This document shows positions 16,916-25,059 of a stretch of DNA of 64,000 nt, piece by piece. The translations under genes and the position numbers were made by a program. Source of the DNA: JACSRF01 sp963695505 (GTDB lineage Bacteria > Chloroflexota > Anaerolineae > Promineifilales > Promineifilaceae); contig CAVOGX010000014.1 of NCBI GenBank assembly GCA_963695505.1, forward strand, positions 496,001 through 560,000. Reading direction: 5' to 3'. The notes beneath the pieces were generated by a model. The model ran no database searches, was not told where the DNA came from, and saw only the letters and a list, made by a program, of their open reading frames with translations. Within the stretch, counting starts at the first letter, position 1; every line of letters starts with the position of its first letter.

Positions 16916-18321
16916 CCCCGCTCAATGCCCCGAGCCCTTGTCGCTTGCAGCACCAATCCGCGCAATGTGGCCTCTGCCGCCTGGCTGCGCCGCCCATCCT
17001 GGGGCAAAGCCACTTCCTCTTCGCCCACCGGTCTGCGCTGCGGGCTGCGCAAGAAAAGCAGCGCCAGCAGCACGCTGACCAGCATTAGCCCCCCGGCAAT
17101 AAGGAACACCCCTCTGGCTGAAGTATAGCGCGTGGCTACCACCACCAGCAGCGGCCCCAGCACCCCGCCCAAAGATAGGGACGCCTCCTTGAAGCCGATG
17201 ACCCGCGAGCGGTGCTGCCGGGCGGTAATGTCCAGGTAAAAGGCGCTGATGGCCGGAGCGGTCAGCGCCGCTCCTAAGCCGGCAATAAAAGAACCGGCCA
17301 TTACCAGGGGGTAAGAGCGCAAAAAGGCCAGATTAACATAAAGCATCAAATTCAGCGTTTGCCCCAAAAGGATAACCGGCTTGCGGCCAAAACGGTCGCT
17401 GGCTTGGCCCAAGAAAAGCTGGCCCAGCATCATAGCCAAGCCATACACGCCCACTACAAAACCAAATTGGGCCGTGGTCCAGTTTAGCTCTTCGTACAGG
17501 TAGAAAACCATTTGCGGCTCTACAAAGGCGAAGGCAAAGCTGCCTACAAAATCAAGAAAAAGCAGGGTACCGAAAATGGCCAGGGGGCGGGGCAGGGTAT
17601 CCCACACGGAAACGGCCGTTTCCCTCTCCCCACCCTTTCTCTCACCTTCCCACCGCTGGCGCAGGGCTTCCCGGCGGCGTACCTGCGGCGGGCGCGTTTC
17701 CGTCACCAGCAGCGCCGCCGCCAGAAGTGCCAGCACGCCCATGCCGGCCGAAGTGGTAAAAGGGGTGGCAAAGCCAAAATTATCGTACAGCACCCCGCCT
17801 AGCACCGGACCAAAGACAAAGCCCGCGCCATAGCCCCCCATGATCACGCCAATCCAACGGGCGCGCTGCGCTTCCGGCACCACGTCAGCCACCACGCCCA
17901 TGGCCGCCGGAAACAGCCCGGCCGTAAACAGCCCACCTAAAGCTCTCACGGCAATGAAAGCCGGTACGGAGGTAACCAGCAGGTAGCCCACGTTGGTAAG
18001 AATAAACGCAAACAGGGCCAGCAGCACAAACGGCCGTCGCCCATAGCGGTCGGCCAGCGAGCCCAGAAAAGGCGCCGCTACCAGTTGGGCCAGGGCAAAG
18101 GCCGTGGTCATGATGCCCAGCGCCTCCACCCCCGCGCCCAATTCCGCCAGCCGCCGCGCAAACACCGGCATAATGATGCCAAAGCCGGTCATCATCAGGG
18201 CGACGCAGGCGGCCAGCAGCAAAATGATGGTGCGCGTGCGACGCGGGTCCGACCGGTTGTCGGTAACGTGGGCGGCGACAATTACGTCACCCAGGTTGGC
18301 GCGGCTGGGGGATTCGCTCAC
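16912..18321 (-). CDS. MFS transporter
   Basis: 469 residues if it starts at GTG 18321, whose GTGA overlaps the TGA of the upstream SnoaL gene; the longer open frame upstream is out-of-frame SnoaL sequence. Twelve hydrophobic segments are visible in two halves, with the MFS loop signature GSLADRYGRRPF between helices 2 and 3 and GQASDRFGRKPV in the second half, as in drug:H+ antiporters of the DHA1/TetA type. The central loop (about residues 205-235) is charged and carries RETAVS from an ACGGCCGT copy. The substrate is unknown. Its 3' end overlaps the HAD gene's end by four bases on the other strand. Confidence 0.88.
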   Translation of the reverse strand: MSESPSRANLGDVIVAAHVTDNRSDPRRTRTIILLLAACVALMMTGFGIIMPVFARRLAELGAGVEALGIMTTAFALAQLVAAPFLGSLADRYGRRPFVLLALFAFILTNVGYLLVTSVPAFIAVRALGGLFTAGLFPAAMGVVADVVPEAQRARWIGVIMGGYGAGFVFGPVLGGVLYDNFGFATPFTTSAGMGVLALLAAALLVTETRPPQVRRREALRQRWEGERKGGERETAVSVWDTLPRPLAIFGTLLFLDFVGSFAFAFVEPQMVFYLYEELNWTTAQFGFVVGVYGLAMMLGQLFLGQASDRFGRKPVILLGQTLNLMLYVNLAFLRSYPLVMAGSFIAGLGAALTAPAISAFYLDITARQHRSRVIGFKEASLSLGGVLGPLLVVVATRYTSARGVFLIAGGLMLVSVLLALLFLRSPQRRPVGEEEVALPQDGRRSQAAEATLRGLVLQATRARGIERG

Positions 18322-18791
18322 CACTGCACTCCCAATTCTACCAGCAGCGTGGCCAGGTCGAGGTACGCCGTTTCGCGCCGGATACGGCCGTCTACAACGT
18401 CGTACACCGACACGCCGCGAATGCGCACGGTGCGCGCCGACGGCAGCACGGCAGGTTCGAAAACAGGCGGCCCCAAGGGTTGGGCATGGGTGCCGGTGAA
18501 AACCCACTGCGTCACCACCACCGTTTCGGCGGCAATGGTGCGCGTCACTTCGTAATCCATTTCGGGAAAGGCGGCAAACCAGGCAGGCCAAAAAGCGGCC
18601 GTATCCGCAGCAGAAAGCGGAGTGTCGGCAAAGGCGTCCCCATGGGCCCAGTCCAACACAAAATCGGCCGTGCGCAGGCCAGCCATTGCCGCACTGTCCG
18701 CCGTAGCCAGGGCTGCCACGTATTCCCCCACTACATCTAATGCCGCAGGCAACCCGGTGGCAGCCTCGCTTTGTTTCTGTTTACTCTCCAT
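18318..18791 (-). CDS. SnoaL-like (NTF2-fold) protein
   Basis: 157 residues from ATG at 18791. The sequence fits a nuclear-transport-factor-2/SnoaL fold: a helical start (ALDVVGEYVAALATADSAAMAGL), FWPAWFAAFPEMDYEVTRTIAA, then beta strands VVTQWVFTGTHAQPL and GVSVYDVVDGRI. Members are polyketide cyclases, isomerases or ligand-binding proteins. Coupled by a four-base overlap to the MFS transporter downstream. Function not assignable. Confidence 0.75.
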   Translation of the reverse strand: MESKQKQSEAATGLPAALDVVGEYVAALATADSAAMAGLRTADFVLDWAHGDAFADTPLSAADTAAFWPAWFAAFPEMDYEVTRTIAAETVVVTQWVFTGTHAQPLGPPVFEPAVLPSARTVRIRGVSVYDVVDGRIRRETAYLDLATLLVELGVQW

Positions 18792-18796
18792 TGCGC

Positions 18797-18850
18797 ACTC
18801 ACTCAAGACTAGAGACTGCTTAATCTCCAGTCTCTACTCCCTAATCTCTA
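18797..18850. repeat. Short-unit repeat, GAGACT/AATCTCC type
   Basis: AGACTAGAGACTG, then TTAATCTCCAGTCTCTACTCCCTAATCTCTAC. It contains the end of the glycosidase-type lipoprotein gene (last codons GAG ATT AGG GAG TAG). Confidence 0.7.
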
Positions 18851-19724
18851 CCACAATCACCGCCGGTAAGGGCACAAAGGCGGGAATGCTCAACGGGGGG
18901 TCGGCCAGCAGCAGCCCGGTGGAGGTACCGCCATCCAGATTCAGGGCACTGACCAGTCCCCACTCATCCCCGGCCAGAAATTGGCTAAACTCAGTGAGGG
19001 AAAAGCGGCCCAGCGGAGCGAAGATGAAAAGCAAACGGCCGTTTCCATCCATCCCGACCGCCGTGCGCCGCGCCGCCTGCCCATCCTCATCGCTGTAGGC
19101 GGCCGCACCATCGCGCACCAGCATGGGAAAAGTTTGCAGGGCATATCGCAGCGGTTCGTCGGGGGAATACGGCCGTTCCGCTAATGCCCGCACCTCCACA
19201 CCCGCCTCCGAAATTGCCAGCATGCCCCCAAAGCCTTCGTAGCTGGCGCCGCTGGCCTGGCCATCCACCACGATGCGCCCTGTGGCCAGGTACTCCGGCG
19301 TGAAGAAGCCGCCGTTAACCACCAGCAGCGCGCCGGTTTCCGCCTGCCAGTCAGCCAGCGGTTGGGGCGCGCCAGGATGGTAGGCAATGCTGACGGCATA
19401 CAGCACCGGGTCCAGGCGCAGGGCGGTGATGCGCTCCCGCACGCTGCCACCGGCGTCAAACATGGTGACGGTGCGATGCTCCAGGCCGGGCCGCAAAAGC
19501 TGCCAGCCGCTGTCAGGCGGCGTGGCCGTGGCGGGCAGCAAAGTGGGTGTAGGCTGGTAAAGCGGCGCGGTGGGCATGAGGGGCGTGGGGGTGGGGGAAA
19601 CGGCCGTTGTCGTTATGCACCCCGTTAATAAAAGCACGGAAAGGAGCAGGGGAGCAAGGGTGCAGGGGAGAGAACCATTCTCCCTTGCTCCCTTGCTCCT
19701 CCGCTCTCCTGCTCTCGTGTTCAT
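18834..19724 (-). CDS. Phosphodiester-glycosidase-domain (NAGPA-like) lipoprotein
   Basis: 296 residues. The start codon overlaps the upstream stop (ATGA). A lipoprotein signal ends at LLLTGC (lipobox Cys near residue 36), followed by a Pro/Thr-rich linker. The C-terminal domain has the NAGPA/DUF2233 landmarks: VNGGFFTPEY, then ARRTAVGMDGNGRLLF, and LNLDGGTSTGL near the end. Known relatives cleave GlcNAc-1-phosphodiesters or act on exopolysaccharide and wall polymers. The first 30 residues are encoded by both arms of an intergenic-type inverted repeat (19641-19716), an unusual origin for a signal peptide. Confidence 0.85.
   Translation of the reverse strand: MNTRAGERRSKGARENGSLPCTLAPLLLSVLLLTGCITTTAVSPTPTPLMPTAPLYQPTPTLLPATATPPDSGWQLLRPGLEHRTVTMFDAGGSVRERITALRLDPVLYAVSIAYHPGAPQPLADWQAETGALLVVNGGFFTPEYLATGRIVVDGQASGASYEGFGGMLAISEAGVEVRALAERPYSPDEPLRYALQTFPMLVRDGAAAYSDEDGQAARRTAVGMDGNGRLLFIFAPLGRFSLTEFSQFLAGDEWGLVSALNLDGGTSTGLLLADPPLSIPAFVPLPAVIVVEIRE
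19641..19716. repeat. Inverted short-unit repeat, GGAGCAAGG type, inside coding sequence
   Basis: CAGGGGAGCAAGGGTGCAGGGGAGAG on one side and CTCCCTTGCTCCCTTGCTCCTCC on the other (units GGAGCAAGG and CCTTGCTCC) make a long hairpin. It lies within the 5' end of the lipoprotein gene and encodes its N-terminal charged region and hydrophobic core. Confidence 0.8.
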
Positions 19725-20382
19725 TCAGACAACATCAGCCTCGTGCGGTGAATGCGCGCCGCCAGGGGGTCCAGGCCCAGTTCCAGCAGCACTTCATCGG
19801 GACGCCCCGTTTTGGCAGGCTCCAGGCACAGGCGCATAGGTAATTACCGGATTCTCGCCGTCATCATTTAGCTGCAAATCGAGAATGAGGGGGCGCAGGT
19901 CGTACTCTTTGCGCTTCTTACCCCGCTCGCGCACGCGCACGGCCGTTTCCGCTGCCAGCAGCGCGTCAATCTTTTGCTGCAGCGCGGCCTAAATCGGTTA
20001 CCGGGTCCAGCAGCGTAGCCGTGTAGGTTGATTCGGTGGTGAGAGATTGCAGCGAGGGGGCATCGGTGGGCACTTCCTCCACGCGCACAATCTCAAGGCC
20101 TGGCGCCATGCGGCTCATCATTTGCTGCTGCGCCGCCTCTGGCTCAACGCGTTCGTCCAGCCAGATGTCGGCCAGCTCGCAGTCGCTGGTGTAGCCCAGC
20201 GGCAGGGCGGTCGCCATGGCCAGGCGCGGGCGGCGGTTAAAGCCCTGAGAATAGGTAACGGGCATATTGGCGCGGTTCAGGGCGCGTTCCAGGGTGCGCG
20301 CCAGGTCCAGGTGGCCGATGTAGCGCGTGGGGCCAAATTTGCGAAAAGTAAAGCGTAGTCGTTGAACGTAAGTTGCTTGCAT
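19721..20382 (-). CDS. Radical-SAM-associated protein (TIGR03936/DUF2344), two frameshifts
   Basis: Starts MQATYVQRLRFTFRKFGPTRYIGHLDLARTLERAL, with YSQGFNRRPRLAMA, the hallmark of the TIGR03936 family. The frame stops after 138 residues, but homology continues: LQQKIDALLAAETAVRVRE to ENPVIT in the second frame, and RLCLEPAKTGRPDEVL to IHRTRLMLSE in the third. Two extra bases (near 19988 and 19840) explain this; the restored protein is 219 residues. Members are usually fused to or beside a radical SAM protein (TIGR03960) and often near an RNase E/G gene; neither is present here. Role uncertain, possibly RNA modification. The stop overlaps the next gene's ATG. Confidence 0.85.
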
Positions 20383-20391
20383 AATTCACAT

Positions 20392-20458
20392 GGTTAGTTG
20401 GTTTGGTTAGTTGGTTAGATGGTTTGGTTGTACCTGTAAATTGTAACTTGTAACCAGC
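20392..20458. repeat. Short-unit repeat, GGTTAGTT type
   Basis: GGTTAGTTGGTTTGGTTAGTTGG plus TAGATGGTTTGGTTG, then ACCTGTAAATTGTAACTTGTAACC, between divergent genes. It may include promoters for both. Confidence 0.65.
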
Positions 20459-20502
20459 CTATTGTAGCGAAAAATTTCTGATTGGAGAGCGGTTGGGTTA
20501 AA

Positions 20503-22101
20503 ATGCTGCCGATGAAACGTGGACGCCGTATTTTGTTTTTGTTCTTATTCATGATTGGACTGGCCGTGGGGGTGGCGGGCTGTGAAAGACCGGACCCCCA
20601 GGTAACGGTGGTAGCAACCCTGATGCCCCTGGCAGATTTGCCGCCGACGCCGCTGGTAACTCCATTTGGTGGCGGCAGCGCCGACACGGCCGTTTCCGCA
20701 CCACCTGCTGCAGCGCTCCTGGAAACGGCCGTTCCCGCTCCCACGCTGCCCACCTATTTTGGCACCCCCACCCCCGACCCTCCGCACCAGGTTGTGAACG
20801 GCAGCGACCAGCCCTTTACCACCCATGTTGTCGGTTCTGGTGAGACGCTAGGCTACATTGCTCAGCTTTATGGCAGCAGCGTGGAGGAGCTGCAAGAAGC
20901 CAACGATTTGGGCGGGTCTGACCTGGTCTATGCCGGGCAGCAACTGCTGGTACCCAATCAATCTGCCCTGGTCAGCCCAGACTTGAAGCTGATTCCGGAC
21001 AGCGAGCTGGTTTTTGGTCCCGCCGCCGCCGATTTTGACGTGCGTACTTTCCTGATGCGGTTCCAGGGTTACCTGCTGGGCTACCAGGAAGAAGTAGAAG
21101 GGCAGGTTTTGAGCGGGCCTGAGGTCTTGATGCTGGTGGCAGAGCGGTACAGCGTCAATCCACGGCTTTTGCTGGCGCTGCTGGAGTACCGCGCCGGATG
21201 GGTTACCCGGGCAGTGGTCAATGACGCCGCTTTTGCCATGGGGTATTTAAAGCCCAATCGGGGCGAGCTGTACTGGCAGTTAGCTTGGGCAGCCAATCAG
21301 CTCAACTGGGGTTTTTACGGCCGTTCCGAAGGAGGCGCCAACAGCTTCCTGCTCAGCGACGGCACCCGCGTCGCCTTCGCCCCTACCATCAATCACGGCA
21401 CGGCGGGCGTGCAGGTGATGCTCGGCGTCCATGACAGCGCCACCGTGGACACCTGGCTGCAAGACGTGGGGCCAACGGGCTTTATTTCCGCCTACAACCG
21501 CCTTTTTGGCAGCCCCTTTGCCTACACAGTAGACCCGCTGCTGCCGCCCGGCCTAACACAGCCTGCTTTACGCCTGCCCTGGAGCAGCGAGGAGACGTGG
21601 TACTTCACCGGCGGGCCTCATGGCGGCTGGGACAGCGGCTCGGCCTGGGCAGCCCTGGATTTTGTGCCGAACGGAGAGCAGTTGGGCTGTGTGCAGTCGG
21701 ACGCGTGGGTAACGGCCGTTTCCGATGGCTTGGTGACGCGCAGTGAATTTGGCGGCGTGGTGGTGGACTTAGACGGCGATGGCTCGGCGCAAACCGGCTG
21801 GGCCATTTTATACATGCACATCGAAACGCGCGACCGGGTTCCCGTGGGCACAACCATTCAGGCTGGCGACCGCATCGGCCACCCCTCCTGCGAGGGTGGC
21901 TTTTCCAGCGGCACCCACGTCCACGTTGCGCGGCTGTATAACGGCCGTTGGATTGCTGCGGATGGCAGTCTGCCCTTTGAAATGGGCGGTTGGATTTCGC
22001 AGGGGCTGGGCCGGGAATATGATGGGCAGTTGGTGCGCGGCGGGGTGACAAAAGCAGCCTGCGAATGCCGCGAAGAGATTAACGCCATTCCTGGCCAGTG
22101 A
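20503..22101 (+). CDS. LysM-M23 peptidase lipoprotein
   Basis: 532 residues from ATG 20503. Lipoprotein signal with lipobox GVAGC, then a Pro/Thr-rich linker in which two ACGGCCGT copies encode DTAVS and ETAVP. A LysM domain follows (THVVGSGETLGYIAQLYGSS to LVP). A middle region resembles transglycosylase-like sequence (LLALLEYRAGWVTRA). The C-terminal M23 (LytM-type) domain has GGPHGGWDSGSAWAALDF and ends with GTHVHVARLYNGRW. M23 enzymes are zinc endopeptidases that cut peptidoglycan cross-bridges. Anchored on the outer face of the membrane, it would act in wall turnover or division. Confidence 0.87.
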   Translation: MLPMKRGRRILFLFLFMIGLAVGVAGCERPDPQVTVVATLMPLADLPPTPLVTPFGGGSADTAVSAPPAAALLETAVPAPTLPTYFGTPTPDPPHQVVNGSDQPFTTHVVGSGETLGYIAQLYGSSVEELQEANDLGGSDLVYAGQQLLVPNQSALVSPDLKLIPDSELVFGPAAADFDVRTFLMRFQGYLLGYQEEVEGQVLSGPEVLMLVAERYSVNPRLLLALLEYRAGWVTRAVVNDAAFAMGYLKPNRGELYWQLAWAANQLNWGFYGRSEGGANSFLLSDGTRVAFAPTINHGTAGVQVMLGVHDSATVDTWLQDVGPTGFISAYNRLFGSPFAYTVDPLLPPGLTQPALRLPWSSEETWYFTGGPHGGWDSGSAWAALDFVPNGEQLGCVQSDAWVTAVSDGLVTRSEFGGVVVDLDGDGSAQTGWAILYMHIETRDRVPVGTTIQAGDRIGHPSCEGGFSSGTHVHVARLYNGRWIAADGSLPFEMGGWISQGLGREYDGQLVRGGVTKAACECREEINAIPGQ

Positions 22102-22111
22102 CGTCATTTCC

Positions 22112-22459
22112 TTAGCGGCGGAGCACCATAGGACCTAACGGCCGTCCCCCCACCAGGTGCATATGCAGGTGAAAAACCTCCTGCCCGCCATCTTTGTTGC
22201 AGTTGATGATCAGCCTGTAGCCGCTCTCGGCAATCCCTTCTTGCCGGGCAATATTTTGCGCCACCACCAGCATGTGCCCGGCCAACTGTTCATCTTCTTC
22301 CTGTAAATCATTCACCGTGGGCACAACTTTATTGGGCACAATGAGAATATGCGTCGGCGCCACCGGGTTGATATCCCGGAAGGCCGTTACCTGCTCGTCC
22401 TGGTACACAATGTCTGCGGGAATTTCCCCGCGCACAATTTTGGCAAAAATCGTCGGCAT
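22112..22459 (-). CDS. HIT-family nucleotide hydrolase (HinT-like)
   Basis: 115 residues, the usual length. Starts MPTIFAKIVRGEIPADIVYQ with a good SD (GGAGG); the active-site histidine triad is HLHMHLVGG near the C-terminus. HinT proteins hydrolyse purine nucleoside phosphoramidates and AMP-lysine; they are cytoplasmic dimers. An ACGGCCGT copy near the 3' end encodes the GRPLG segment. Confidence 0.95.
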   Translation of the reverse strand: MPTIFAKIVRGEIPADIVYQDEQVTAFRDINPVAPTHILIVPNKVVPTVNDLQEEDEQLAGHMLVVAQNIARQEGIAESGYRLIINCNKDGGQEVFHLHMHLVGGRPLGPMVLRR

Positions 22460-22477
22460 CTTTTTCCTCCATTTAAG

Positions 22478-22585
22478 CGTGTCAGCTAATCAGCCATTCA
22501 GCGCATCAGCCCGTCAATGGGTCAGCCTGTCAACCAGAGCAGCTGATTGGCTGACCTGCTGATAGGCTGACCAGCAAGGATGCTT
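22478..22585. repeat. Inverted short-unit repeat, TCAGC/GCTGA type
   Basis: About seven units like GTCAGCTAATCAGCCATTCAG, followed by GCAGCTGATTGGCTGACCTGCTGATAGGCTGACC. Left and right arms are complementary and can form a long imperfect hairpin between divergent genes. Confidence 0.75.
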
Positions 22586-22652
22586 TTTACAGCCATTCCG
22601 CAAATCTGGCAAGCTGTTATAATGGGCAAAACCATGCTCAAAGTACAGGTGA

Positions 22653-25046
22653 ATGATGAGTCCCACAAGACCTTTACGCAGTGTAACGCCTACCATCGAT
22701 ATTTACATCAAGCTGGCCCAATACCCCATTCTCAGCGATCTGATCCGCGTGCGCATGCGCGAAGAGTTGTACAAGCGCGGCGTCATCAGCCAGGCCGACT
22801 TTGACGCAGAGGTCAAGCGCAAGGCTATTGAGTCCCAGCGCCGCGAAGGATTGATAGACCCTTACAGCCAGGAAGAAGCCAGCATTTGGAACAAGCGCAA
22901 AGAGCGCATTCGGGACTTCCAAACAGATGCATATTTTGCTAATAACCTGGGCATTCCGGTACTCGAAGCCATCATCGACGAGGTGCTGCACACCCAACCC
23001 AGCACCAGCCTGGGGCCGGAGCTGCGCTTCAACCCGGAGATTGCACCCTGGGAGCTCCTCTTCCAGCAGGGTGAAATATACGAGTCCCTGCCACCTAACG
23101 AGCGCGAAAGTGTGCAGCACCATCTAGAGGAAATCAAGGTGGTGTTGATCAAGCGCATGATTAGCGACCAACTGCCCTTTATTGGCGTGGCGCGCAAGGT
23201 TTTCATGATGAGCGACCTGCGCCGCATTTACCAACGGCTAATTGGCACCGGCAAGATTGGCGGCAAGGCGGCAGGCATGGTGCTGGCCTGGCGCATTTTG
23301 CAGCAGCGCAACCCGGAGTTTGGCCCGGATATCAGCAGCCTGGTGGAAATTCCCGACTCTTACTTTATCGGCAGCGAAGTGATTTACGAGTTTCGGTTAT
23401 CAAACAAGCTCAATAACTTTATGAATCAGAAGTATCGGCCGTTGGACGAAATTCGGGAGCAGTATCCCCGCGTCATCGAAACGCACCTGGCAGGCCAATT
23501 TTCGGAAGCGGTAGTGGACCAACTGCGGGAAGTGCTGCTGCACATGGGCAACGATCCGTTGATTGTGCGTTCCTCGAGCTTGCTCGAAGATAATTTTGGC
23601 TTTTCGTTTGCGGGTAAGTATCACAGCTACTTTTTGCCAAATCAGGGCAAATTTGAAGATAATTTGGATGCGCTGCTGGAAGCCATCAAACGGATGTATG
23701 CCAGTACGCTGAACCCAGATGCGCTGTTGTACCGGCAGCATCATGGGTTGATTGATTATGATGAGCGCATGGCGATTTTGCTGCAGCGGGTGCGCGGCAA
23801 GCAGTACGGCCGTTACTTTATGCCCACTATTGCCGGTGTTGCCTTCAGCCAAAACCCATTCCGCTGGAACCCCAAGATTCGCCGCGAAGATGGCTTCGTG
23901 CGCATGGTGTGGGGGTTGGGTACGCGCGCCGTAGACCGGGTGGAAAACGACTTTCCGCGCATGATTGCTTTGAGTCACCCCCGCCTGCGCCCAGAAACGA
24001 CGGCAAGGGCCATCCGCCAATATTCACAATGGCACGTAGACCTGATTGATTTGGAAGACAATGCTTTCAAGACGCTGCCCGTGCGTGAAGTATTGAAACC
24101 TGACTATCCTGATTTGCGCCATATTGCGTCGCTGGACAAGGGGGATTACCTGCAAGGTATCATGGCTGCGGGCATGCTCACACCAAACGACAAACTGGTG
24201 CTCACGTTTGACACGCTAACGAAAGATCAAAAATTTGTGAAACTGCTGCGTACGACCCTGCAGCGGCTAGAGCGCACTTACAGAACGCCAGTTGACGTTG
24301 AGTTTACGGTAGAAATCGTGGAAAACTACCCCTACCCCGATTACAAGCTGCACATTTTGCAGTGCCGCCCCCTCAGCCAGCGCGAAGAAGAACAAACGGC
24401 CGTTTCAATTCCCAACGACCTCCCTACTGACAAAGTCCTCTTTCGCGCCCACGAACTCATCCCAGACGGTTTGGCCGAGGGCATCCGCTACATTGTCTTC
24501 GTAGAACCGGAAAAATATTATCGCATTCCCGACACTGCCACCCGTTCAGATATCAGTCGGGCCATTGGCCACCTGAACAAGCAGCTAGAAAATAAACAAT
24601 TCATATTAATGGGACCTGGCCGCTGGGGCAGCACCAACATGGAGCTGGGCGTGCCTGTTTCTTACGCCGACATTTATAACACCAGGGTGCTCATTGAAAT
24701 GGCCATCATCAAGGATGGCCAATCGCCAGAGCTTTCTTACGGCACCCATTTTTTCCAGGATTTGGTGGAATCAGGAATCTATTCTTTGCCCCTGCGCATT
24801 GGCGAGGGTAAGGGCAGCTTTAATTGGGAGTTTTTCCAAAATGCGCCTAACTGCCTGGAAAGCTTGTCACCGGATGACGTGCGGCTTAGTGAATTTTTGA
24901 AAGTCATTGACGTAACGGCCGTTGCCGGGCACGAATATCGCCTGAAATTGGTGATGAACGGCATTACCGACGAAGCTGTTGCCTACCTGGAAACAGGAGA
25001 TTGGCCCCTGACCGAAGAAAAGCTTGGGCAGGTTTCCAGCTTTTAA
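22653..25046 (+). CDS. PEP/pyruvate-binding domain protein (PPDK N-terminal-like)
   Basis: 797 residues. About residues 195-600 match the ATP-grasp PPDK/PEP-synthase N-terminal domain: GTGKIGGKAAGMVLA, RSSSLLEDNFGFSFAGKYHSYF, a long beta/alpha region, and VDVEFTVEI...LHILQCRPLS at its end. No phosphohistidine swivelling domain (TSHAA-type) and no PEP/pyruvate barrel are present. Instead a C-terminal domain of about 190 residues contains GPGRWGST and SYGTHFFQDLVE. So it is not a PEP synthase; it may phosphorylate or bind another partner. Alternative start at 22656. Large Chloroflexota and actinobacterial proteins of this architecture are of unknown function. Confidence 0.8.
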   Translation: MMSPTRPLRSVTPTIDIYIKLAQYPILSDLIRVRMREELYKRGVISQADFDAEVKRKAIESQRREGLIDPYSQEEASIWNKRKERIRDFQTDAYFANNLGIPVLEAIIDEVLHTQPSTSLGPELRFNPEIAPWELLFQQGEIYESLPPNERESVQHHLEEIKVVLIKRMISDQLPFIGVARKVFMMSDLRRIYQRLIGTGKIGGKAAGMVLAWRILQQRNPEFGPDISSLVEIPDSYFIGSEVIYEFRLSNKLNNFMNQKYRPLDEIREQYPRVIETHLAGQFSEAVVDQLREVLLHMGNDPLIVRSSSLLEDNFGFSFAGKYHSYFLPNQGKFEDNLDALLEAIKRMYASTLNPDALLYRQHHGLIDYDERMAILLQRVRGKQYGRYFMPTIAGVAFSQNPFRWNPKIRREDGFVRMVWGLGTRAVDRVENDFPRMIALSHPRLRPETTARAIRQYSQWHVDLIDLEDNAFKTLPVREVLKPDYPDLRHIASLDKGDYLQGIMAAGMLTPNDKLVLTFDTLTKDQKFVKLLRTTLQRLERTYRTPVDVEFTVEIVENYPYPDYKLHILQCRPLSQREEEQTAVSIPNDLPTDKVLFRAHELIPDGLAEGIRYIVFVEPEKYYRIPDTATRSDISRAIGHLNKQLENKQFILMGPGRWGSTNMELGVPVSYADIYNTRVLIEMAIIKDGQSPELSYGTHFFQDLVESGIYSLPLRIGEGKGSFNWEFFQNAPNCLESLSPDDVRLSEFLKVIDVTAVAGHEYRLKLVMNGITDEAVAYLETGDWPLTEEKLGQVSSF

Positions 25047-25059
25047 CAGCGACCTGGCC

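Noticed and set aside
18324..18591. N-terminal extension of the MFS transporter
   Set aside because: The 90 residues are an out-of-frame reading of the SnoaL gene; the GTGA overlap marks the real start.
22653..25046. Phosphoenolpyruvate synthase
   Set aside because: The PPDK N-terminal domain is present but the swivelling phosphohistidine domain and PEP-binding barrel are not.
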